From contig NZ_JBBMEY010000008.1 of the NCBI RefSeq assembly GCF_040096285.1, positions 1-64,000 of the forward strand: a stretch of 64,000 bases of DNA, written 5' to 3'. The stretch is from Ruminococcoides intestinihominis (GTDB taxonomy: Bacteria; Bacillota; Clostridia; Oscillospirales; Acutalibacteraceae). Every line of letters starts with the position of its first letter. Position 1 is the stretch's first letter. Below, piece by piece: positions 31,408 through 40,321 of this stretch. Position numbers and translations under genes: made by a program. The notes below the pieces were generated by a model, which had not been told where the DNA came from, ran no database searches, and was given only the letters and a program-made list of their open reading frames with translations.

Positions 31408-31440
31408 TAGCGTACATCAAGTGGTGTACGCTATTTTTAT
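31408..31440 (+). terminator. Terminator of the antirepressor unit
   Basis: TAGCGTACA (31408-31416) pairs with TGTACGCTA (31425-31433), then TTTTTAT. It closes the independently transcribed island before the tape measure gene. Confidence 0.85.
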
Positions 31441-31467
31441 ACCTAATTTTAGGAAGGAGGTATGCTA

Positions 31468-34176
31468 ATGACAACAGCCGGACAAATTGGAATTGACTTA
31501 ATACTTAATAGCACTAGCTTTAAAAAGTCGCTTAATAACATCCAAACACAAGCTAATAATGCCGGTTCAAAGATTTCAAATTCTTTTAGCAAAATTGCAA
31601 AAGTAGTAGGTACTGCTTTTAGTGTTGCTATGATAACTAGATTCAGTAAAGAATGTGTATCTGCTGCAAATATTCAAACAGAGGCTGAAACAAAGCTAAC
31701 CACAGTTATGCGACAGAGAATGAGTGCAAGTAACAAGGCAATATCAAGTGTGAAAAACTATGCATCAGCTTTACAAGAAACCGGTGTTGTAGGGGATGAA
31801 GTTCAGCTTGCCGGTGCACAACAGTTGTCAACTTTCCTTAAAACTGATGATGCACTAAAAAAGCTAATGCCGGCAATGAATAATCTTGCAGTACAACAAA
31901 ATGGGGTTAATGTAACATCTGAGAGTATGGTTAATATCGGCAATCTTATGGGTAAAGTAATGCAAGGTCAAACCTCTGCACTTACTCGTGTAGGTATTAC
32001 ATTTTCAGATGCACAAGCACAAGTCTTAAAGTATGGCAATGAAGAACAGAGAGCTGCAATGCTTTCTCAGGTTATTACTGATAATGTAGGTAATATGAAT
32101 AAGGCTTTAGCAAATACACCTGCAGGTAGAATTCAGCAACTAAAAAATAGTTTTGGAGATATGCAAGAAACTTTAGGCAGAGGGTTAAATAATGTGTTTT
32201 CACCTATGCTTGGTTTTCTTACAAAAATAGTTACAAAGCTATCACAGGTAGCTAGTGGGTTTGAAAACCTTACTAAGAAGATATTTGGTGATTCTAATAG
32301 TGAACAATCATCAGCCGGTATGAACAATCTGTCAACCGGTGCAGATGATGCAACTGCTTCTGTTGATAATAACACAAAAGCTATTAATAACAATGCCAAA
32401 GCAAAGAAAAAGGCAGAAAGAAGTCTTGCAAGTTTTGATAAGCTAAATGTGCTTACAAAGACCAATAGTAGTACATCTTCCGGTGGTAAAATATCTACTC
32501 CTACTACTGGTGGCAACACATCATCAAATAAAAAGCCAAAGTCTAATAATAAAACTACTCCAAAATTTAATTTTTCAAAATTATATGAAGAAAGTGGTTT
32601 AAAAAACTTTTTTGATAAAGTACAAAGGGGCATTGATAAAGTCGATTGGTCGGCCATTGCCGAAAACTGCAAAAACATTTTTAAAAAATCAATACCAATA
32701 GCAAAAGCATACTTAGGGCAAGTAAAAAATGTCAGTAAGTCAGCTTTAGGAGCAGTTGGCTCTTTTATTGGTGGTATAGTCCAGGTGAGTGGTAAGCAAT
32801 TACAGACCCTTACAGGTGGTATTAGTAATTGGCTTACAAAAGACCAGGGGAAAATAATAGGATTTATCAACACTATTGGCACGCACCTCTCAAAGGGGTT
32901 TGATAATTTATCAACATTTTTTGACGGTGCTTTTGACCTGCTGGGTGATAGCATTGATAGGGTCAGACCGACAATGGAGACTGCCATATCTGACTTGTTA
33001 TCAGGTTGTACAGATTTAGCCGGTGGTATTGGTACAATTGTATCTGATGGATTTGAAATCGCAACCGGAAAATTGGTTGAATGGATTGAAAATGATAGCG
33101 AAACTATCGGAACATTTTTTGATAATGTGCAATTGCAGATTGCTGATGTTTTATCTTTTGTGGGTACTGTTTTTAGTGACATAGGTACCTACCTATCCGA
33201 CTGGTGGGAGAGTGACGGCTCATCCGTATTTAGTAACATATGCAGTATGTTTACAAATATTGGTACCACCCTCATGAACGTTTATAACGAGTGGATTAAG
33301 CCAGCTTGGGACGCTATTGTTGATGTTTTTCAATCAGCTTGGAAGAGTTACTTAAAACCGATTTTTGAGAAAATAGTCTCATTTTTCGGCAAACTAGGGG
33401 ATTGTATTTCAGCGATTTGGAATAACTTTTTATCACCTATTGTTAACTATCTTGTAAAAACTTTCGGACCAATTCTAACAAATATTTTTAGTGCCGTTGG
33501 TGGCGTGTTTAAAACAGTATTTTCAATAGTGGGTGATGTTGTCTGTGGCATCTTAGACGCTCTAGGTGGCTTACTTGACTTTATTACAGGCGTTTTCACC
33601 GGAGACTGGGAAAAGGCTTGGAACGGTATCAAGAGCTTTTTCAAAGGAATTTGGGATGCCATTTGGGGCATAATCAAGGGTGCTATCAATTTAATTATTG
33701 ATGGTATTAATTTGCTTTGGACTGGTATCTATAACGCGATATCGGCTATCGTTAATGCAATTGGTGGAGTAGCCGGTGCTATCGGTGATGTATTTGGCAA
33801 AGACTGGAGTTTTTCAATGCCTAAAAAAGCTCCTTTAATCCCTAAACTTGCAAAAGGTGGCCTTGTTAAGGCTCCTACTCTTGCCGTTGTTGGTGATAAC
33901 CCGGGAGCCAGCTCAGGCAATCCTGAAGTTGTAGCACCGTTAAATAAGCTAAAAGGTATTATGCAACAAGGCTCTGATAGTAATGATACTGAGATACTCT
34001 CACAGATTTTAACATACTTAAAGAGATTGTATGAGATGTTTATTATCTTTAGAAATAAAGGTGGAAATACATATGAATTTGTTGCAAAAATCAACGGTAG
34101 CGACATTTTCAAAGAGATTGTTAAGCAGAATGAAATGTACAAGAAAAGGCATAACGGTAAGTCGGCATTTGTATAA
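31468..34176 (+). CDS. Tail tape measure protein
   Basis: 902 residues from the ATG at 31468, 7 bases after AGGAAGGAGG; the ATG at 31462 is too close. Begins MTTAGQIGIDLILNSTSFKK (typical), with an early TMP domain (TPAGRIQQLKNSFGDMQETL), a Lys/Ser linker, long hydrophobic and Trp-rich helical repeats (DAIVDVFQSAWKSYLKPIF, WDAIWGIIKGAINLII) and a C-terminal FAKGG-like segment (LAKGGLVKAPTLAVVGD). It sets tail length; 902 residues would predict a tail of about 135 nm at 1.5 angstrom per residue. Confidence 0.95.
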   Translation: MTTAGQIGIDLILNSTSFKKSLNNIQTQANNAGSKISNSFSKIAKVVGTAFSVAMITRFSKECVSAANIQTEAETKLTTVMRQRMSASNKAISSVKNYASALQETGVVGDEVQLAGAQQLSTFLKTDDALKKLMPAMNNLAVQQNGVNVTSESMVNIGNLMGKVMQGQTSALTRVGITFSDAQAQVLKYGNEEQRAAMLSQVITDNVGNMNKALANTPAGRIQQLKNSFGDMQETLGRGLNNVFSPMLGFLTKIVTKLSQVASGFENLTKKIFGDSNSEQSSAGMNNLSTGADDATASVDNNTKAINNNAKAKKKAERSLASFDKLNVLTKTNSSTSSGGKISTPTTGGNTSSNKKPKSNNKTTPKFNFSKLYEESGLKNFFDKVQRGIDKVDWSAIAENCKNIFKKSIPIAKAYLGQVKNVSKSALGAVGSFIGGIVQVSGKQLQTLTGGISNWLTKDQGKIIGFINTIGTHLSKGFDNLSTFFDGAFDLLGDSIDRVRPTMETAISDLLSGCTDLAGGIGTIVSDGFEIATGKLVEWIENDSETIGTFFDNVQLQIADVLSFVGTVFSDIGTYLSDWWESDGSSVFSNICSMFTNIGTTLMNVYNEWIKPAWDAIVDVFQSAWKSYLKPIFEKIVSFFGKLGDCISAIWNNFLSPIVNYLVKTFGPILTNIFSAVGGVFKTVFSIVGDVVCGILDALGGLLDFITGVFTGDWEKAWNGIKSFFKGIWDAIWGIIKGAINLIIDGINLLWTGIYNAISAIVNAIGGVAGAIGDVFGKDWSFSMPKKAPLIPKLAKGGLVKAPTLAVVGDNPGASSGNPEVVAPLNKLKGIMQQGSDSNDTEILSQILTYLKRLYEMFIIFRNKGGNTYEFVAKINGSDIFKEIVKQNEMYKKRHNGKSAFV

Positions 34177-34191
34177 GGTAGGTGGTTATAT

Positions 34192-34593
34192 ATGGCGAAC
34201 TATAAAGGTTATCTAATTGCATTTAATAAAAACATATTTCCTAATAAGTGTATTGCTGAGTATTCCACTACGCCAAACCAAAGAATGGAAGTATCTGCTG
34301 AAAGAGATAATAACGGTGACTTGCAAAGAAAAACTTTATCAAACCACAAAACTAATATTACTTTTTCCACTCATACTCTTTTTCTTGATGACAAGATTAA
34401 GATACAGAATATTATCAATAAAGGTATTGTAAATTCTACACAGAGAAAGTGTAAGGTTGAATATTGGAATGATGAAGAAAACAAATACAAAGAAGGCTAT
34501 TTCTATATTCCTGATGTGGAATTTTCAGTAATGGATGCATCATCAAATGACATACAGTACAACCCTATTACATTTGAATTGATTGAATACTGA
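34192..34593 (+). CDS. Distal tail-region protein (DUF6711-like)
   Basis: 133 residues, beta-rich (TTPNQRMEVSAERDNNGDLQ ... KCKVEYWNDEENKYKEGYFY). Position right after the tape measure and before the tail-tip hub suits a distal tail component. RBS AGGTAGGTGG. Exact family tentative. Confidence 0.7.
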   Translation: MANYKGYLIAFNKNIFPNKCIAEYSTTPNQRMEVSAERDNNGDLQRKTLSNHKTNITFSTHTLFLDDKIKIQNIINKGIVNSTQRKCKVEYWNDEENKYKEGYFYIPDVEFSVMDASSNDIQYNPITFELIEY

Positions 34594-34604
34594 GGTGATG
34601 TAGT

Positions 34605-35822
34605 ATGTATATGTTTAGCGAGAATAAAGCTGAGGACCTTGAAATTAAGAAGAAACTTCTGGAAAATACAATATCAAGAAATATTCAGATTGTCTTTACC
34701 GATACAAAAAGCATTTTACCAAATGAAAATATTGTATTTGATAGCCTTGAATTAACTAATTCTATTTGTGACGATAGCACACTCCGTTTTGGTGGGTGTA
34801 TATCGTCACAACTTACTTTTAGCACTATTAATTTTAAGGAGCAATTAGTAGGTAGAGAAATCAAAGTGTACATAAAGCAAAGTTATTTGGATAATGTTTA
34901 TCCGTCTAAGGACTTGTACCCATCCGGTGAACTTTATCCTTGTAAAGTGGTAGATAAGTCAGCTTGTATCTTTACCGGAACTATTGATAGTGCAAAAAGA
35001 CAACAGAATAAAACTATTAAAGAAGTTACTGCTTATGATAACTTTTATCTAGCCGGTAAAATTAATATTTACACTTGGTTCTTTGGTTTTGCAACTTACT
35101 CTCCAAATGCAACAATTAAAGTTTTAAAAGAATGTGTAATTGATATGTGCGAAGAAAAAGGTCTTATTGTTGACAGTAACTTTTATGGTAGTGAAGATGA
35201 TAAAAAACTTTCTTTATCAGCTACAATTGTAAAAGAAGTTTATAACGGTAAATTAACAGTACTTAATTTACTTCAAGATTTGTGTGAGTGTTCTGCAAAG
35301 TTTGCTTTTTGTGATGGGGAAGGAAGTATTAAGTTTAAGAAATTACCACAAGAAAAGGATGTAACAGATGTTTATACTGTTGGCTATTATACAGACTTGA
35401 ATTTTGAAGATTACACAGTTGCTAAGATAACTAAAGCAAGATTTAAGTACAACAAGGATAAGACCTACACAGAAAACATAGTAACCACATCAGGTAAACA
35501 AAATTATTATGACGGTGATAACAAATTTATCTCTTGTAATACAGAGAAAACTCTTGTTAGTAAATTTATAAGACCCTCAGGTGCAGTTTATGGTGGATGG
35601 ATGTTCTATGAATACCGACCTTTTAGCGTTAACCTGTTTGACCGTTGGTGGCTAGAACCTGGTGATACTATACAGTTAAATACAGGAGTAGAGGACACTC
35701 CAATAATTACAAGTACAATTTTTAACAGAACTTTATCCGGAACAGTTGGCCTTACAGTCCAAGTAAGTACAGAAAGTTCAGAATATCAAGGAGATGATGA
35801 TAAACAATGGGCTACAACTTAA
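34605..35822 (+). CDS. Tail-tip / baseplate hub protein
   Basis: 405 residues. Begins MYMFSENKAEDLEIKKKLLE; contains FDSLELTNSICDDSTLRFGG, a pattern of Tal-like hub domains, followed by an insertion-ring beta domain (FTGTIDSAKRQQNKTIKEVT). Forms the tail tip that contacts the cell wall. Overlaps the fibre gene by 16 bases. Confidence 0.8.
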   Translation: MYMFSENKAEDLEIKKKLLENTISRNIQIVFTDTKSILPNENIVFDSLELTNSICDDSTLRFGGCISSQLTFSTINFKEQLVGREIKVYIKQSYLDNVYPSKDLYPSGELYPCKVVDKSACIFTGTIDSAKRQQNKTIKEVTAYDNFYLAGKINIYTWFFGFATYSPNATIKVLKECVIDMCEEKGLIVDSNFYGSEDDKKLSLSATIVKEVYNGKLTVLNLLQDLCECSAKFAFCDGEGSIKFKKLPQEKDVTDVYTVGYYTDLNFEDYTVAKITKARFKYNKDKTYTENIVTTSGKQNYYDGDNKFISCNTEKTLVSKFIRPSGAVYGGWMFYEYRPFSVNLFDRWWLEPGDTIQLNTGVEDTPIITSTIFNRTLSGTVGLTVQVSTESSEYQGDDDKQWATT

Positions 35823-37462
35823 TTAATTGGGAGAATAGTCCCAGTAAGCAAACACCAATCAATGCAGAAAATTTGAACCAAATGGATGAGAATATAGCTA
35901 AAGCTATTCAAGGTACTAGGTTCAATTTTTCTGCAACCTTTACAGCAGACAATGTGCTAAAGAACACAACATCAACGAAAGCATTGGGTGCAGGTAGTTT
36001 TGCGACAAGTCAGACAGATATTGTAACAGTATTTGTTGCAGATAATGTTACAAAAATTAATAGTGGTACATTTAGTGGGTGTACCTCATTAAAGACAATT
36101 TATATTGATAACACAGTTGGCAATGTTGAAATTGTAAGTGGTTCAGTACCATCAGGTGTTAGTATTGTTTACTCAAATGATGGTAACTTCATCAATGTAA
36201 ATGAACTATTAGCAAGTGCTATTAGGTCATTAAAGTCATCAGTTAACACAAATAGAACTGATTGGGAGAACAGAGCAACAAGTATTGAAGCTCAGCACAA
36301 AACAGATGTACAAACTTTAAACGCTAATATTAGTCAGGTTGCTGACAATTTACAGATTGTCAAAGAAACAGCACAACGAGAAATTGCAACAACTAATACG
36401 AATGTAAATGGCAAGGAAAGCCTATCTAATAAGGTTGATGTGATTACACACCCTAGCACAACTACTTATCCTAGCGTAAAAGGTGTGTGGGATTTTGTTG
36501 AAACAAAGTCAGAACAACCACGTGCAGACATTGCACAGAACAAAGCTGATATTGTTGTATTGAAAGTAGATAAAGTTGATAATACAGACTTTAATGCATA
36601 CAAGACAAGCAACGATACAGCAGTAAAGCAGAACGCTACAGACATTGTACAACTTAAAGCAGATGTTTTACAAAACGCTATTAAAGTCACAACAGATAAG
36701 TCAACTAGCATTGTGCTTAATGATAGTAGTGATTGTAACATTGTTGGGTTAACTTTGTACGGTAAATCAACTCAAAGTGCAATACCTACACCAACAAATC
36801 CTGTTGATATTAATAATATTAACAATCCGAGTATCACTTTTTCAAATGATAGTGACAGACAAAGTAATAATATACAATGCACATTAAGAGGTATAGGAAA
36901 TGTGTGTGATACTCTAACAGTAAATAGTGATGGTACAGGTTACATAACACAAAGATTATTTGTAGAAAGAATCACATCACAGAGAAAGTCAACCAGCCTC
37001 GAATGGAATTATTCAAAAGCAACCCATAGATTTTTCAGAAACGACTATTCATATTCATTTGATGTGAAAGACAACAAACCTTTGATTTTATGCAGTCATC
37101 TTGATGTAGGAGAAAATGAAAAGAATACTGCTTTTGATAATTCAATAGGTTGGATAAATGTTAGTGGTGTTGGAATTGCAATCAGAATGACTGAATTAGA
37201 TGGTGATATTGCAAAATTTAAAAAGTGGCTTGATGACAATGAAGTGTATGTTGTAGCACCACGGTCAAAACCCATTACCGTTAATTTGTCAAAAGATGAA
37301 GTAGATAAAATAATATCACTACATACTTACTATCCAAATACAACTATTATTGCAGACTGTGATTGTCAAGTTGAATATGTTGCTGATACTAAAAACTACA
37401 TTGACAACAAAATCATTGAAGTTGCTACTGCCTTGGTAGCACACGAAAGTGAGGTGATGTAA
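35807..37462 (+). CDS. Tail fibre / receptor-binding protein with BspA-like repeat
   Basis: 551 residues. The N-terminal segment NWENSPSKQTPINAENLNQM is a common fibre attachment motif. Residues about 75-105 hold one BspA-type leucine-rich repeat (FSGCTSLKTIYIDN); a coiled-coil trimer stalk (about 140-290) follows, then a carbohydrate-binding-like region with GKSTQSAIPTPTNPVDI. Likely the adhesin for host recognition; the lone BspA-type repeat is the kind found on surface proteins of gut Firmicutes. Confidence 0.82.
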   Translation: MGYNLINWENSPSKQTPINAENLNQMDENIAKAIQGTRFNFSATFTADNVLKNTTSTKALGAGSFATSQTDIVTVFVADNVTKINSGTFSGCTSLKTIYIDNTVGNVEIVSGSVPSGVSIVYSNDGNFINVNELLASAIRSLKSSVNTNRTDWENRATSIEAQHKTDVQTLNANISQVADNLQIVKETAQREIATTNTNVNGKESLSNKVDVITHPSTTTYPSVKGVWDFVETKSEQPRADIAQNKADIVVLKVDKVDNTDFNAYKTSNDTAVKQNATDIVQLKADVLQNAIKVTTDKSTSIVLNDSSDCNIVGLTLYGKSTQSAIPTPTNPVDINNINNPSITFSNDSDRQSNNIQCTLRGIGNVCDTLTVNSDGTGYITQRLFVERITSQRKSTSLEWNYSKATHRFFRNDYSYSFDVKDNKPLILCSHLDVGENEKNTAFDNSIGWINVSGVGIAIRMTELDGDIAKFKKWLDDNEVYVVAPRSKPITVNLSKDEVDKIISLHTYYPNTTIIADCDCQVEYVADTKNYIDNKIIEVATALVAHESEVM

Positions 37463-37464
37463 TA

Positions 37465-37704
37465 ATGTTTAGCTTACATGATTTTGTTTTTAAGACTTTA
37501 GAAACAATGAAGAACAGACTGGATGAATACCAAGTCAGAGCATACGCACTAAGCTGGTATAGTAAGTCTGTTTTAACTGATGAAGATATGAACACAATCG
37601 ACAGTTGGTACTCAACTGAAGAAACTGAAACAACTAACGAAGATACAGAAAACTCAAATAGTGACTTTGAAGATGTCACAACAGATACGGAAAAGGAGAA
37701 TTAA
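37465..37704 (+). CDS. Small tail-associated protein (XkdX-like)
   Basis: 79 residues; N-terminal helix with FKTLETMKNRLDEYQVRAYA and an acidic Thr/Asn/Glu tail. XkdX-like small proteins sit between fibre and holin genes in many Firmicute phages. Two bases after the fibre stop. Confidence 0.65.
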   Translation: MFSLHDFVFKTLETMKNRLDEYQVRAYALSWYSKSVLTDEDMNTIDSWYSTEETETTNEDTENSNSDFEDVTTDTEKEN

Positions 37705-37705
37705 G

Positions 37706-38125
37706 ATGAAAGAATGGATTTGTACTGCTATTGGTGCAGTAGGTGGACTTTTTGCATGGTTGTTTGGTGGTTGGGATACTGCTCTGGTAACACTATGTTT
37801 ATTTATGGCTATTGACTATGTGTCAGGTCTTGTTGTTGCAGGTATATTCCACAATAGCAAGAAAACATCCTCAGGTGCATTGGAGAGTAAAGCCGGTTGG
37901 AAAGGCTTGTGTAAAAAGGGTATGACCCTATTGTTCGTATTAATTGCGTATAGGCTTGATTTAGCAATTGGTACTAGTTACATAAGAGATGCCGTAATCA
38001 TTGGTTTTATGGCTAATGAACTAATCTCTATCGTAGAAAATGCCGGTTTAATGGGTTTACCATTACCGGCTATTATTAATAAGGCTATTGATGTATTACA
38101 GAACAAAGGAAAGGATGATAACTAA
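37706..38125 (+). CDS. Phage holin (holin_4_1 / TcdE-like)
   Basis: 139 residues from the ATG at 37706, behind GGAGAATTAAG. Three hydrophobic segments and the family pattern FGGWDTALVTLCLFMAIDYV (SG) plus SKAGWKGLCKKG and NELISIVENAGLMG. Forms the membrane hole for lysis; overlaps the amidase gene by 1 base. Confidence 0.93.
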   Translation: MKEWICTAIGAVGGLFAWLFGGWDTALVTLCLFMAIDYVSGLVVAGIFHNSKKTSSGALESKAGWKGLCKKGMTLLFVLIAYRLDLAIGTSYIRDAVIIGFMANELISIVENAGLMGLPLPAIINKAIDVLQNKGKDDN

Positions 38126-39006
38126 TGTCATACAAACTGAAAAAATTACATACAAAGTGTAATTATGAAAAAGGCAACACTGGAAGAAAGTATATAGTAA
38201 TTCATTATACGGGTAATACAACTGATACAGCAAAAGCTAATGCTAATTACTTCTATAACACAAATAGGGGAGCCTCAGCACATTATTTTGTTGATGATAC
38301 CAATGTATATGAGGTGGTATCACCTAACAATACATCTTGGGCAGTTGGTGTTAACTATGGTCACAACAATCTGTTTGGCAAGTGTACTAACTACAATTCA
38401 ATCAATATCGAAATGTGCAGTACCAAAGGTAAAATTTCTGACAAAACTTTTGCAAATACAGTAGCGTTAGCAAGAAAGCTAATGAATACATACAATATTC
38501 CTGCAAGTCATGTTGTTAGACACTATGATGTGTGCAGTAAGATTTGTCCCGGATGGTCAGGATGGGTAGGTGACAATGAAACAATTTGGAAGAAGTTTAA
38601 GAACCAACTTAAATATAACCATTGTGTTGTCACTAAAGAAAGCATACTAAGACAGAAAGCATATGTTGATGTTATTTGTAACACAAGCAAAAGCGTCACT
38701 ACAGTCAAGAAAGGCGCTAAGGTACAACTTGTTAAGGACTTAGGTAATGGTTGGTCACAGGTCAAATATGGCAATAAATCAGGCTATATTGTTAATTCAC
38801 ATCTTGATGATAAGAGCCTATCTAAGTACAACAAAATTACTGTTCTAAAAGGCAATACTTATTCAAGAGTTAGTAATGGCAAAATTGCATATACTAAAAA
38901 GCTGGATAAGAATAGAGAGTTTACTGTAATTGCAGTTATTACATCAGGCAAATATAAGGGTTATAAGTACCTTTATCGTAACCTTAAGTATTATCTAGTT
39001 AGATAA
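38125..39006 (+). CDS. N-acetylmuramoyl-L-alanine amidase endolysin (Amidase_2 + SH3)
   Basis: 293 residues. Amidase_2 domain (about 15-160) with zinc ligands His27 (VIHYTGN), His133 and Cys141 (VVRHYDVCSKICPGW). A bacterial SH3 domain follows (VDVICNTSKSVTTVKKGAKV), with a second, divergent repeat near the C-terminus. Cleaves peptidoglycan at host lysis; last gene of the late operon. Confidence 0.95.
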   Translation: MSYKLKKLHTKCNYEKGNTGRKYIVIHYTGNTTDTAKANANYFYNTNRGASAHYFVDDTNVYEVVSPNNTSWAVGVNYGHNNLFGKCTNYNSINIEMCSTKGKISDKTFANTVALARKLMNTYNIPASHVVRHYDVCSKICPGWSGWVGDNETIWKKFKNQLKYNHCVVTKESILRQKAYVDVICNTSKSVTTVKKGAKVQLVKDLGNGWSQVKYGNKSGYIVNSHLDDKSLSKYNKITVLKGNTYSRVSNGKIAYTKKLDKNREFTVIAVITSGKYKGYKYLYRNLKYYLVR

Positions 39007-39240
39007 TTTAAACATTAACGATAATAATTAATTTTTGAAATTCTTTCGTTAATTTTGAAAACTTAAAACACTATTTTCAAAGTTTTTAAACGATTTTCAA
39101 AATTATAAAAGAGATTTTCAAAACTTTTGAAATGCTTTGAAATGTTTAATTAAAGTTTTAAAATTTTAAGCAAACTTTTAAAACATATCAGTAATTTTAA
39201 AAAAAATCAGTAAAACAAAATCAATTTTTCGTGCAAAGAA
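39007..39240. other. Gene-free, extremely AT-rich block with phased ATTTTCAAA repeats
   Basis: No gene. ATTTTCAAA occurs at 39073, 39093 and 39114, spaced 20 and 21 bases (two helical turns), among many A- and T-tracts. This would be intrinsically curved DNA. It separates the lysis genes from the cargo gene next to attR. Confidence 0.5.
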
Positions 39241-39276
39241 ACCCCACAGCAGTATCAGAACTGTTGTGGGGTTGTT
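39241..39276. terminator. Bidirectional terminator of lysis operon and cargo gene
   Basis: ACCCCACAGCAGT (39241-39253) pairs with ACTGTTGTGGGGT (39260-39272), with one wobble, then TGTTTT on the plus strand; the minus strand side is followed by TTCTTTGC. Confidence 0.8.
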
Positions 39277-39300
39277 TTACTTTTGTTAACATATTTTTAT

Positions 39301-40110
39301 TTACTCGTTACACTTTAGATTTTGTAAAGAAAAATCTCTAAAATACGGTATTTGCGTTTTGATAGCATAAATAAGTTGAAATGACAAGTCCTTGATTGGG
39401 GTACGGATGTTTAAATCATTAGCGTTAATTGTCTTTATTAAAAAAGATATATTATAGTCAATATGAGCGGCTGTTTTGTCAGTAAGATGTTTTATAAAGG
39501 TGTAAAGTGATAAGTCGTAGTAACCAATTTTATTTAATAATCTTAATAATTGTCCACTATAATCAACACTTTTTAGTTTCTTACCTTCGAATGTTTTACC
39601 CATACATTCTAAAAAACAGTCAGTAAACAATCCTTTAAAAGTATCTTTGTCATTTGGCTTCATTTTATTACAAATTTGTTTAAATATAATGTTATCAAAA
39701 TACGGATATACATCGTCGGGTTGTATAGTGTGATAGGCTATATTTTGTTCTCTCCATTCATTGATACTAATCCAGTTATTAATATCTTTATCAAGTGAAT
39801 AGGGACCACAAACAATACAAAAGCCTTTGCTCAATTTGTCACAATGTAAAATATTACCTTTTAATGGTGGCATCTTAAAATCAGGGCATACCTTTTCCAA
39901 AACATTATTTTTCTTTTCACACAATAATTTTCTTAGATTAATTGCAAGAATTTTATCAATTGCGTCATTATATCTTATATCATCTTTTCCATAATCTAAG
40001 GTTATCATCATAGCAGTGAGATCTGTTTTTATTTCATCAATAATTCCTTTTTTAGAAAGAGCCATCTCATTAACAAAATTTAATTGTGGTTTATATTTTT
40101 CGGTCGTCAT
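39301..40110 (-). CDS. Unknown prophage cargo protein next to attR
   Basis: 269 residues from the ATG at 40108-40110, behind TTGGAGAATAAT. Soluble, mostly helical by composition, with several Cys (CPDFKMPPLKG, LHCDKLSKGFCIVCG) that might bind metal, and a conserved-looking block FIKHLTDKTAAHIDYNISFL. It is not a structural gene: it runs opposite to the late operon, alone, at the attachment end where prophages carry defence or conversion genes. I do not recognise the family. Confidence 0.65.
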   Translation of the reverse strand: MTTEKYKPQLNFVNEMALSKKGIIDEIKTDLTAMMITLDYGKDDIRYNDAIDKILAINLRKLLCEKKNNVLEKVCPDFKMPPLKGNILHCDKLSKGFCIVCGPYSLDKDINNWISINEWREQNIAYHTIQPDDVYPYFDNIIFKQICNKMKPNDKDTFKGLFTDCFLECMGKTFEGKKLKSVDYSGQLLRLLNKIGYYDLSLYTFIKHLTDKTAAHIDYNISFLIKTINANDLNIRTPIKDLSFQLIYAIKTQIPYFRDFSLQNLKCNE

Positions 40111-40210
40111 ATTATTCTCCAAAGTATTAATATTTACATCTTATTAATACATCATATAAATATAAAAGTCAATAAATATGATTAAAATTACACATTTGAA
40201 TTTAACATAA

Positions 40211-40250
40211 TTGAGTCATATTTGAGTCATACTTCTATAAAATATGACTT
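40211..40250. repeat. TTGAGTCATA repeats near attR
   Basis: Direct copies at 40211-40220 and 40222-40231 (11-base period, one helical turn) and an inverted partial copy TATGACTTAT at 40243-40252. They lie 115-155 bases inside attR and could be accessory binding sites, or operators of the cargo gene. Confidence 0.5.
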
Positions 40251-40321
40251 ATTTTTATTAAAAATATTAAACTTTAAATAAAGATATTTTTACCTTAATA
40301 GTCGCATATCTAAGCCATTAT

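Noticed and set aside
32133..33182. Long minus-strand open frame inside the tape measure gene
   Set aside because: Shadow of a strongly supported plus-strand gene; no RBS, Ser/Pro/Leu-rich composition typical of antisense frames.
39060..39130. CRISPR-like array in the AT-rich block
   Set aside because: The repeats are only 9 bases with no distinct spacers and no cas genes.
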